In this document: piece by piece, positions 1 to 5,727 of the stretch
Layout of the letters: the number at the start of each line of letters is the position of its first letter
Numbering within the stretch: the stretch's first letter is position 1
Assembly: GCA_003105245.1 (NCBI GenBank)
Contig: PQAI01000190.1
Span: forward strand, 20,783 to 26,509
Direction: 5' to 3'
Length of the DNA stretch: 5,727 nt
Origin: Betaproteobacteria bacterium
GTDB lineage: Bacteria > Pseudomonadota > Gammaproteobacteria > Burkholderiales > Usitatibacteraceae
Made by a program: the position numbers and the translations under genes
Notes under the pieces: model-generated
What the model saw: only the letters and a program-made list of their open reading frames with translations
What the model was told of the DNA's origin: nothing
Databases searched by the model: none

Positions 1-2472
1 GCGGGCTACGGCAAGACGACGCTGCTCGTCCGGGCGCTCGGGCGCCTGCCGGACCCGAATGCCATCGCCTGGGTGTCGGCCGATCCCGGCGACGACCTGC
101 AGCGCCTGCTCGAATGCCTGCTGGCCGCCCTCGAGCCCTTCGATCCCCCGTGGCGGGTGGCTCCGGAGTCGCTGGTCCAGCGCGTGGCGCACTCGGCGCG
201 GGAGCGGCACGCCGTGGCCGCGGAGTTCATCAACACGCTGGAGGCCTGCGAGATCGCGCACGGCGTCCTGGTCATCGACGACCTTCACCGCGTCGAGGAT
301 CCCGCGGCCTTCGCCTTCCTGGACCCGGTGGTCGAGCGCCTGGGCCGGCGCTGGAGCCTCGCGCTCGCCTCGCGCACGGAGCCCGCGCTCAACCTCGCGC
401 GCGTGCGCGCCGCCGGCGAGCTCGCGGAATTCCGCCAGCTGCAGCTTCGCTTCGCCCGCGACGAGGCTCGGCAGCTGGCGGCCACCGCCGGCCTCGACCC
501 GGCGCTCGCCGATCGCGTCTTCGACCGCACCCAGGGCTGGCCCGCGGGGCTGCGCATGGCGATCGGCGCGGCCGAGCCTGCCGCCGTCGAGCGCGCGCTG
601 CGAAGCGGCGAGCGCCAGGTCTTCGAGTACCTCTCCACCGAGGTGCTCGACCAGTTGCGCCCCGAGCTCGCCGACTTCCTGCTGCGAACGAGCGTGCTCT
701 CCGAGCTGGCGCCCGCGCGCTGCGCCGAGGTCACCGGCCGCGCCGACGCGGCCGCCATGATCGTCGAGATCGAGCGCCTGGGACTCTTCGCGGACGCGCT
801 CGAGGGCTCCGCGCAGACGTTGCGCCTGCACGACCTCTTCCGCGACGCCATGCGCGAGCAGCTGCAGCAGCGCGACGCCGCGCTGTTCGAGGAGATGCGC
901 CGGCGCGCCGCGGCCACGGAGCCCGACGCCGTGCGCCGCGTCGCGCTCCTGCTGGAGGCGGGCGAGCCCGGGGAGGCGGCGCGCCAGGCGCTCGCGCACG
1001 GCCCCGCGCGGCTGGTCGCCGCCGGCCCCGCGGGCGCGGTGAACCTCATCGGGCTCTTTCCTCCGGGGCTGCGCGAGAGCCTTCCCGAGCTCGCGATGCT
1101 GCGCGGGCTCGTGGCCTGGATGGAATGGGACTTCGCGGGGATGCTGGCGCATTTCGAGCGCGCGGACCACGGCTTCGCGGCGGCCGGGAACGACGACCGC
1201 TCGCGCTTCGCGCGCGCCTACCGCGTCACCGGGCTCATCGCCCTGGGCCGGCTCGCGGAGGCCGCGGAGCTCCTCGAGACGATTCGTCCCGGGACGGTGG
1301 CGGAGGACACCGCGATCGTGGCGCTGAATGCCCGCATCTGGCTGTCCATCGACACCGGGCGCCTCGCGCTCGTGGCGCCCACGCTCGAGGAGATGGTCGG
1401 CCGGCTGGAGCGGGCCGGCCGCTTCGAGCTCTGGTACCACACGTCGACGCCGCTGCGCGTGCCGGGACTGCCCGGCATCGCGCGGCCCCTCCTGCGCCAC
1501 GCCGAGCTCATGCTGCGGGAGGCGGGCGACGAGCCCACGGTGCTGCGCCCCATCGCGCTGCTCGCGCAGGGCTGGTGCGCCGCGTGGCGCGGGGATCTCG
1601 CGCAGGCCGCGCGGCTGCGCGAGCAGGCGCGTGACGAAGCGGCGTGGTCCGGGGAGACGGGCGCGGTGCGCGCGCACCTGCTCACGCTCGCGGCGCTGAC
1701 CCACGCGATGGCGGGCGAGACGCAGCCGGCGCTCGCCGCGGCCGCCGAGCGGCTTCGCCAGCGGCTGCCGAACTCCGGCGCATGGGGTCGATACCTCATC
1801 GGGACCTTCGCCGCCCGCGTCGCCGCGGCATGCGCCGACCTTCCCGCGCTGCGCGAGGCGCTGGACGAGACGCGAAGCGCGCTTGCCGAGCTCGAGCGCG
1901 AGGGCCGGCGCCCCGACACCCGCCCGCTCGTGCCGGCGAGGGGACAGCTCGCGTGGCTCGAGGGCCGTGGCGACGAGGCGCTCGCCCTGTGGCGCGAGGC
2001 GCTCGCCGAGGAAGAGGCCATCGACGTCTACGGCCAGGCCTCGGAAACGCGGGTGCGCGTGGCGGGGGCGGTCGCGCAGGGCGGCGACCTTCGCGGCGCC
2101 GCGCGGGAACTGGGACCGGTATTCGCGCGCGCGCAGGTCGACGGCGGGCCGGGCGGGGCATTGCTCGCCGGCACCGTGCTCCGTCGCCTCGCCGCCATGG
2201 ACTGGGGCGAGGCGCTGCCGGCGGCGCAACAGGCGCAGCTTCGCGCCTGGGCCTCGCCGGGCCCGGCGAGCGCCCCCGGCGCCGAGGGCCTTTCGGCACG
2301 CGAGCTCGAGGTGCTCGAGCGCCTCGCGGCCGGAGACAGCAACAAGCTCATCGCGCGCGCGCTGGACCTGAGCCCGCACACCGTCAAGCGCCACGTGGCC
2401 AACATCCTGGGCAAGCTCGGCGTCGAGACCCGCGGCCAGGCCGCGGCCTGGTTCGCCCGCCGCTCCCGCTAG
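1..2472 (+). CDS. MalT-like LuxR-family ATP-binding transcriptional regulator (5' partial)
   Basis: This is a large signal-responsive transcription activator of the MalT/LAL type: an N-terminal STAND ATPase, a helical-repeat sensor region and a C-terminal LuxR DNA-binding domain. The frame is open from base 1 and gives 823 residues before the TAG at 2470-2472. It begins inside the Walker A loop (AGYGKTTLL, residues 1-9), so the true start lies upstream; MalT-like proteins usually have about 40 residues before this loop. Walker B is visible as VLVIDDLH with D93 and D94. Family-typical GWPAGLR (residues 179-185) and LHDLF (276-280) follow. Residues about 300-750 are Ala/Leu/Glu-rich and helical, as expected for TPR-like sensor repeats. 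The LuxR HTH spans about 763-823 (LSARELEVLERLAAG, then SPHTVKRHVANILGKLGV). The effector is unknown. It lies upstream of the cytochrome genes on the same strand, so local control is possible but unproven. The family call is secure; the biological role is not. Confidence 0.93.
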   Translation, partial: AGYGKTTLLVRALGRLPDPNAIAWVSADPGDDLQRLLECLLAALEPFDPPWRVAPESLVQRVAHSARERHAVAAEFINTLEACEIAHGVLVIDDLHRVEDPAAFAFLDPVVERLGRRWSLALASRTEPALNLARVRAAGELAEFRQLQLRFARDEARQLAATAGLDPALADRVFDRTQGWPAGLRMAIGAAEPAAVERALRSGERQVFEYLSTEVLDQLRPELADFLLRTSVLSELAPARCAEVTGRADAAAMIVEIERLGLFADALEGSAQTLRLHDLFRDAMREQLQQRDAALFEEMRRRAAATEPDAVRRVALLLEAGEPGEAARQALAHGPARLVAAGPAGAVNLIGLFPPGLRESLPELAMLRGLVAWMEWDFAGMLAHFERADHGFAAAGNDDRSRFARAYRVTGLIALGRLAEAAELLETIRPGTVAEDTAIVALNARIWLSIDTGRLALVAPTLEEMVGRLERAGRFELWYHTSTPLRVPGLPGIARPLLRHAELMLREAGDEPTVLRPIALLAQGWCAAWRGDLAQAARLREQARDEAAWSGETGAVRAHLLTLAALTHAMAGETQPALAAAAERLRQRLPNSGAWGRYLIGTFAARVAAACADLPALREALDETRSALAELEREGRRPDTRPLVPARGQLAWLEGRGDEALALWREALAEEEAIDVYGQASETRVRVAGAVAQGGDLRGAARELGPVFARAQVDGGPGGALLAGTVLRRLAAMDWGEALPAAQQAQLRAWASPGPASAPGAEGLSARELEVLERLAAGDSNKLIARALDLSPHTVKRHVANILGKLGVETRGQAAAWFARRSR

Positions 2473-2491
2473 CCGATCTCCGGTCCCCGCT

Positions 2492-2506
2492 GGCCCGCCC
2501 CGGGCC
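2492..2506 (+). other. GC hairpin after the regulator gene
   Basis: GGCCCG and CGGGCC form a perfect 6-bp inverted repeat around a CCC loop, 19 nt after the regulator stop. There is no T-run after it, so it is not a classical intrinsic terminator. In DNA this GC-rich such a repeat can arise by chance. The rest of the 2473-2624 gap holds a 9-bp direct repeat (ATGGCTCCT at 2512 and 2535) and no promoter that I can recognise. Confidence 0.25.
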
Positions 2507-2613
2507 CGCCGATGGCTCCTCGCGGGCCCCGGCAATGGCTCCTTCGGGCGATTCGACCCGCGGCCGCGCTCCCCAAACTGCCGGCGTGCGTGGCGATTGC
2601 CGCCCGCGAATCC

Positions 2614-2618
2614 CGGAG
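2614..2618 (+). promoter_or_regulatory. Ribosome binding site of the NmrA-cytochrome gene
   Basis: CGGAG lies 6 nt before the ATG at 2625. This supports that start over the in-frame ATG at 2535, which has no Shine-Dalgarno sequence and would add 30 residues unlike the start of any NmrA protein. The Rossmann strand begins four residues after the chosen start, as is normal for the family. Confidence 0.6.
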
Positions 2619-2624
2619 CTGCGG

Positions 2625-4589
2625 ATGTCCCGTCCTCTCATTACCGTCTTCGGCGCCACCGGCGCGCAAGGCGGCGGCCTGGCCGCCGCGATCCTCGGCG
2701 ACCCGGAGCGCCGATTCGCGCTGCGCGCCGTGACGCGCCGCCCCGACTCGCCGCCGGCCCTTGCCCTCGCGTGGGCCGGGGCGGAAGTCGTCGCCGCCGA
2801 TCTCGACGACGAGTCGAGCGTGCGACGCGCCATGCGCGGCGCCCACGGCGCCTTCTGCACCACCAGCGCCTGGGAGCACCGCTCGCCCGAGCGCGAGCTG
2901 CGGCAGGCGCAAGGCCTCGCGCGCGCGGCCCGCGAGGCGGGCGTGCGGCACGCCGTCTGGACGACCCTCGAGGACACGCGCGACTTCATCCCGGCGCGCG
3001 AAGACGGGATGGCGCCATCCGGCGCACGCTACAACGTCCCCCACTACGACGTGAAAGGCGAGGCCAACCACGCCTTCGTGGCGAGCGGCGTGCCGACCAC
3101 CTTCCTCTACACCTCGTTCCGGTGGGATTGCCTCGCCCACCCCGCGCTGGCGCCCCGCCGCGGTCCCCAGGGCCATTTCGCGCTGCGGCTGGCGACGGGA
3201 AATGCCCGGCTTCCCGGCATCGCCGCCGCGGACATCGGACGCTGCGCGTACGGCCTCTTCGGCATGGGCGAGGAGGTCGCGGGCAAGTCCGTCGGCATCG
3301 CCGGCGAGCACCTCACGGGCCGGCAGATGGCCGAGCAGCTCGCGCTCGCGCTCGGCGAGCCGGTGACGCACCTGGACCTGCCGCCGGAGCCGCGCGAGCC
3401 GCTGGGCCCCGCCGGCGCCACCGAGCTCGCCGCGATGTTCCGCTTCCACCGCGACTACGAGCGTGCCTGCTGCGACGCGCGCAGCGTGTCCTGCGCCCGG
3501 GAGCTCAACCCGCGCCTGCTCACCTTCGCCGGCTGGCTCGCGCTGCACAAGGCGCGCCTCGCGCTCGCCCTGGGCCTTTCGCTCCCGCTCGCCTCCGGCG
3601 CCGGCGCGCCGGCGATCCCGCCCCTGCCCGCGAGCCTGCACGACACCGGTCTCTTCGAGCCCGGCACCACGACCGTGCGCGCGGAGAACCTCCCCTTCTC
3701 GCCGCAGTACCCGCTCTGGTCCGACGGCACCACGAAACGGCGCTGGATCCGGCTGCCGGCGGGAAGCGCCATCGACGCCTCGCGCCCCGACGCGTGGGAG
3801 TTCCCGCGCGGCACGCGGCTGTGGAAGGAGTTCGCCTTCGGGCGCCCCCTCGAGACCCGCTACATCGAGCGCCTGGCCGACGGCTCTTGGCGCTTCGCCA
3901 CGTACGTGTGGAACGAGGCGGGTACCGCGGCCGCGCTCGCGCCCGAAGACGGCCTCGAGGTCCGTCCCGTGATTGGTGCACCCGGCGGGCGCTACGCGCT
4001 GCCCTCGCGCGCCGACTGCCTCGCCTGCCACGAGGGCCCGTCCGTGCCCGTGCTCGGCTTCTCGGCGCTGCAGCTTTCGCCGGACCGCGACCCGCTCGCG
4101 CCGCACGCGCAGGCGCCGCGACCGGAGCACGAGAATCTCGCCACGCTCTCCCGGCGCGGGCTGTTGCGCGACCTGCCGCAGGCGCTCCTCGACAGGCCTC
4201 CCCGCATCGCGGCGCCGGACGCGACCTCGCGCGCGGCGCTGGGCTACCTGCACGGCAACTGCGGTCACTGCCACAACGACGGCGCCCTCGGCGGCGTGGA
4301 ACTCGCGCTCGCCCAGAAGGCGGCCGACGACGGGGAGAGCACGCGGCGCGCACTGGCCTCGCTCGTGGGGCGCACGAGCCGGTTCCGCCCGCGCGACGCC
4401 GCCGCCGTGACCCGCGTCCAGCCGGGCCATCCCGAATCCAGCGTCCTCGTCGCGCGCCTGAAGACGACGAACCCCTCCGCACGCATGCCGCCCCTCGGCG
4501 TGCAGGTCGCCGACCGCGAAGGCATCGGCCTCGTGGAGCGCTGGATCCGTGAAGTCCTTCCCTCGACCCGCAACATCAACCTGGAGTGA
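2625..4589 (+). CDS. NmrA-type NAD(P)-binding protein fused to SO2930/HNE_0200-like diheme cytochrome c
   Basis: One frame of 654 residues carries two apparently complete proteins. Residues 1 to about 311 are an NmrA/HSCARG-like atypical short-chain dehydrogenase fold. Its dinucleotide loop is GATGAQGG (residues 10-17), R38-R39 after strand 2 suggest NADP(H), Y141 and K144 sit in YDVK, and it ends in the family-like tail LNPRLLTFAGWLALHK. Such proteins are often redox sensors or reductases in the cytosol. Residues 308-330 resemble a signal peptide. Residues about 331-654 resemble exported cytochromes of the SO2930/HNE_0200 type: FSPQYPLWSDGTTKRRWI, then two haem-attachment motifs, CLACH (465-469) and CGHCH (546-550), and a possible axial methionine M621 in RMPPLG. 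Both parts are close to full family length, so this looks like two whole genes joined end to end. The next gene starts 5 nt after the stop, implying co-transcription. The domain assignments are strong. Whether the product is one polypeptide, a cleaved one, or two proteins through an internal start cannot be told from sequence. Confidence 0.85.
   Translation: MSRPLITVFGATGAQGGGLAAAILGDPERRFALRAVTRRPDSPPALALAWAGAEVVAADLDDESSVRRAMRGAHGAFCTTSAWEHRSPERELRQAQGLARAAREAGVRHAVWTTLEDTRDFIPAREDGMAPSGARYNVPHYDVKGEANHAFVASGVPTTFLYTSFRWDCLAHPALAPRRGPQGHFALRLATGNARLPGIAAADIGRCAYGLFGMGEEVAGKSVGIAGEHLTGRQMAEQLALALGEPVTHLDLPPEPREPLGPAGATELAAMFRFHRDYERACCDARSVSCARELNPRLLTFAGWLALHKARLALALGLSLPLASGAGAPAIPPLPASLHDTGLFEPGTTTVRAENLPFSPQYPLWSDGTTKRRWIRLPAGSAIDASRPDAWEFPRGTRLWKEFAFGRPLETRYIERLADGSWRFATYVWNEAGTAAALAPEDGLEVRPVIGAPGGRYALPSRADCLACHEGPSVPVLGFSALQLSPDRDPLAPHAQAPRPEHENLATLSRRGLLRDLPQALLDRPPRIAAPDATSRAALGYLHGNCGHCHNDGALGGVELALAQKAADDGESTRRALASLVGRTSRFRPRDAAAVTRVQPGHPESSVLVARLKTTNPSARMPPLGVQVADREGIGLVERWIREVLPSTRNINLE
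3546..3614 (+). other. Internal signal-peptide-like or signal-anchor segment at the domain junction
   Basis: Residues 308-330 of the fusion protein have the layout of a Sec signal. A basic HKAR is followed by about 12 hydrophobic residues (LALALGLSLPLA), then small residues, with a possible AxA cleavage site at A328-P329-A330. The hydrophobic core is short for a stable membrane helix. By the positive-inside rule the NmrA part would stay in the cytosol and the haem domain would be outside. In-frame possible internal starts upstream of it are ATG 3435, GTG 3486 and the non-standard CTG 3543; none has a convincing Shine-Dalgarno sequence. Confidence 0.5.
4583..4586 (+). promoter_or_regulatory. 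Ribosome binding site of the small cytochrome gene
   Basis: GGAG sits inside the last codons of the fusion gene, 8 nt before the ATG at 4595. This spacing favours that ATG over the in-frame GTG at 4586, which overlaps the GGAG itself. The overlap with the upstream coding end fits translational coupling. Confidence 0.6.
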
Positions 4590-4594
4590 TCGCC

Positions 4595-5197
4595 ATGAAA
4601 CGAAGACTCGAACGACCCCGCGCGCGCCCGCTGGCGCTCGCGCTCGCCCTCGCCCTGCCCGCTCTCGCCGCCACCGCGCTGCAGGCGCTCGCCGCCGGCG
4701 TGACCGAGAAGGCCGACGCCGCCACCGTCGAGCGCGGCCGGTACCTCGTGAGCACCTCGGCCTGCCACGACTGCCACACGCCCTGGAAGATGGGCGCCAA
4801 GGGGCCCGAGCCCGACATGACCCGCATGCTCTCCGGCCACCCGCAGGATCTCGCGGTGTCGCCGCCGCCGAAGCTGCAGGCGCCGTGGATGGCCGCGTTC
4901 GCGGCGACCAACACCGCCTGGTCCGGGCCCTGGGGCGTGAGCTTCACCGCGAACCTCACGCCCGACCCGGAGACGGGCCTGGGCAAGTGGACGCTTCGCA
5001 ACTTCACCGAGACCATCCGCACCGGCCGCCACATGGGCCGCGGGCGCCCCGTGCTGCCGCCCATGCCGATTCCCGTGTACCGCAACTTCACCGACGCGGA
5101 CCTCGCGGCGATCTACGCCTACCTGCAGTCGATCCCGCCGATCTCCAATCGCGTGCCGGAACCCCTGCCGCCCTCGGACAAGGTCGCCGGGAACTGA
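4595..5197 (+). CDS. Exported monoheme c-type cytochrome
   Basis: A 200-residue periplasmic electron carrier. The N-terminus is a clear Sec signal: basic MKRRLERPRAR, a Leu-Ala core at about residues 13-29, and a likely ALA cut near residue 33. One haem-attachment motif, CHDCH, is at residues 57-61 in the context SACHDCHTPWKMGAKGPEPD. The candidate distal haem ligand is M157 in LPPMP; M147 in HMGRGRP is the alternative. The C-terminal helix FTDADLAAIYAYLQSIPPI is typical of class I-like cytochromes (helix packing on the haem, ending before a Pro-rich tail). It begins 5 nt after the diheme fusion gene, so it is probably co-transcribed and is a natural electron partner for that protein. No catalytic dehydrogenase subunit is visible in the window, so the electron donor is unknown. 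The Ala-Leu signal core is encoded by repeated GCGCTC-like hexamers, which could be prone to slippage. Confidence 0.9.
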   Translation: MKRRLERPRARPLALALALALPALAATALQALAAGVTEKADAATVERGRYLVSTSACHDCHTPWKMGAKGPEPDMTRMLSGHPQDLAVSPPPKLQAPWMAAFAATNTAWSGPWGVSFTANLTPDPETGLGKWTLRNFTETIRTGRHMGRGRPVLPPMPIPVYRNFTDADLAAIYAYLQSIPPISNRVPEPLPPSDKVAGN

Positions 5198-5201
5198 GCG
5201 G

Positions 5202-5217
5202 GCGCGCCAGGGCGCGC
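5202..5217 (+). terminator. GC-rich inverted repeat after the cytochrome gene (weak terminator candidate)
   Basis: GCGCGCC and GGCGCGC form a perfect 7-base inverted repeat with only AG between the arms, which would fold as a 6-bp stem with a CAGG loop. It starts 4 nt after the cytochrome stop. No T-run follows immediately, so termination is only a possibility; it could instead stabilise the 3' end of the message. Confidence 0.35.
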
Positions 5218-5231
5218 ATGACGGGGGTCAT
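5218..5231 (+). other. Second inverted repeat, directly abutting the first
   Basis: ATGAC, GGGG, GTCAT: a 5-bp stem with a 4-nt loop that begins on the base after the previous repeat ends. It is followed by TGCCTTT, a weak pyrimidine stretch. It may be part of a two-hairpin termination region or an operator half-site pair for the gene at 5316. Confidence 0.3.
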
Positions 5232-5258
5232 TGCCTTTCGCGGACCGATGCGCATGAT
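5231..5258 (+). promoter_or_regulatory. Possible sigma70-type promoter for the Bug gene
   Basis: TTGCCT (5231-5236) and CATGAT (5253-5258) each match four of six consensus bases and are 16 nt apart. The region is less GC-rich than its surroundings and lies between the two inverted repeats and the Bug start. The -10 box overlaps the palindrome ATGCGCAT (5248-5255). The match is weak and may be chance. Confidence 0.25.
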
Positions 5259-5300
5259 GGCGGGTTCGAGCCGGCCATCCATGCGCACGGCCCCACAACG

Positions 5301-5310
5301 AGAGGAGGAA
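5301..5310 (+). promoter_or_regulatory. Strong ribosome binding site of the Bug-family gene
   Basis: AGAGGAGGAA contains a full GGAGG core (5304-5308) 7 nt before the ATG at 5316. It is the best Shine-Dalgarno sequence in the window and fixes this start, suggesting high translation of the binding protein. Confidence 0.85.
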
Positions 5311-5315
5311 CGACC

Positions 5316-5727
5316 ATGAAACCGCATCGCGCCCTCGCCGCGCTCGCCGCACTCGCCGCCGCCCTGGCCACGGCCACGGCCGCCATCGCCCAGGGTTTCC
5401 CGTCGCGGCCCGTCACGATGGTCGTGCCCTTCGCGGCCGGCGGCCCCGTGGACACCGTCGCGCGCATCCTCGCCGAACCCATGCGCAAGTCGCTGGGCCA
5501 GGCGATCGTGGTGGAAAGCACCACCGGCGCCGGCGGAAGCCTCGGCGTGGGACGGGTGGCGCGCGCCGCGCCCGATGGCTACACCCTCTCCATCGGCCAC
5601 TGGAGCACGCACGTGGTGAACGGCGCCGTCTACCAGCTCAACTACGACCTGCTGAACGACCTGGAGCCGGTGGCGATGATCGGGGGCAACCCGATGATCG
5701 TCGTCTCCAAGCCCGGCGTGGAGGCGA
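5316..5727 (+). CDS. Bug/TctC-family periplasmic solute-binding protein (3' partial)
   Basis: The first 137 codons of an extracytoplasmic binding protein, still open at the window end; the family is usually about 320-330 residues, so less than half is present. Residues 1-25 are a signal peptide (MKPHR, an Ala-Leu core, then AIA before Q26). The mature start FPSRPVTMVVPFAAGGPVDTVAR (in part, residues 28-50) contains the first ligand loop with D46. The second conserved loop is GAGGSLGVG at 71-79, followed by AAPDGYT (84-90). Bug proteins bind small carboxylic acids or related metabolites and are greatly expanded in Betaproteobacteria, often as orphans without TctAB membrane partners. S68 stands where many members have Asn (VEN, then GAGG). 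The ligand cannot be predicted. It has its own leader of 118 nt, so it is probably transcribed at least partly apart from the cytochromes. Confidence 0.93.
   Translation, partial: MKPHRALAALAALAAALATATAAIAQGFPSRPVTMVVPFAAGGPVDTVARILAEPMRKSLGQAIVVESTTGAGGSLGVGRVARAAPDGYTLSIGHWSTHVVNGAVYQLNYDLLNDLEPVAMIGGNPMIVVSKPGVEA

Noticed and set aside
285..1049. 254-codon - strand frame within the regulator gene
   Set aside because: Ser/Arg/Ala-rich shadow of the MalT-like coding sequence with no motif or start signal.
2512..2543. 9-bp direct repeat ATGGCTCCT, 23 nt apart
   Set aside because: Only two short copies with no flanking symmetry, terminal inverted repeats or other sign of a mobile element; likely chance or a minor local duplication.
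1644..2624. Upstream extension of the fusion-gene frame into the regulator gene
   Set aside because: The frame is open but encodes low-complexity Arg/Gly/Ala sequence overlapping a clear gene; the Shine-Dalgarno site and the Rossmann start place the true beginning at 2625.
2469..4430. 653-codon open frame on the - strand opposite the fusion gene
   Set aside because: It mirrors the real gene in DNA with few A/T stop codons. Its product is an Arg/Gly/Ala/Val-rich sequence with no recognisable motif, while the + strand frame carries Rossmann and haem motifs and a ribosome binding site.
2597..4552. 651-codon open frame on the + strand, one frame off the fusion gene
   Set aside because: Arg/Ala/Pro-rich shadow translation without domain motifs; its length only reflects the scarcity of stops in this GC-rich stretch.
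4629..4660. GCGCTC-like hexamer repeat as a possible functional DNA repeat
   Set aside because: It encodes the alternating Leu-Ala core of a signal peptide and is explained by codon bias in that segment.
5218..5319. Short + strand frame reading through the Bug-gene leader
   Set aside because: It is the tail of a shadow frame of the small cytochrome gene and has no ribosome binding site or recognisable content.

Overview
The window is very G+C-rich (roughly three quarters by eye). All supported genes lie on the + strand. The strong G/C preference at third codon positions, the Bug/TctC-type solute-binding protein and the periplasmic c-type cytochromes suggest a high-GC proteobacterium. A betaproteobacterium (Burkholderiales-like) is the best guess, inferred from protein families rather than from any phylogenetic marker.

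Layout: (1) 1-2472, the 3' part of a large MalT-like LuxR-family regulator. It is cut at its Walker A motif by the window edge and ends in a C-terminal HTH. (2) 2473-2624, a 152-bp gap with a small GC hairpin and a ribosome binding site. (3) 2625-4589, one uninterrupted 654-codon frame. It encodes a complete NmrA-type NAD(P)-binding Rossmann protein joined in frame to what looks like a complete exported diheme c-type cytochrome of the SO2930/HNE_0200 type, with a signal-peptide-like segment at the join. (4) 4595-5197, a small exported monoheme c-type cytochrome starting 5 nt after the previous stop. (5) 5198-5315, a spacer with two adjacent inverted repeats, a possible promoter and a strong Shine-Dalgarno sequence. 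(6) 5316 to the window end, the N-terminal part of a Bug-family periplasmic solute-binding protein.

The fusion gene and the small cytochrome very likely form one transcriptional unit and may supply a periplasmic electron-transfer pair. The Bug gene has its own leader and may be a separate unit for capture of a small organic acid. The regulator could control either unit, but nothing in the sequence proves this. The main point of interest is the NmrA-cytochrome fusion. It joins a normally cytoplasmic dinucleotide-binding fold to haem domains that must mature in the periplasm. No stop codon exists in any forward frame around the junction, so a simple single-base indel does not easily explain it away.
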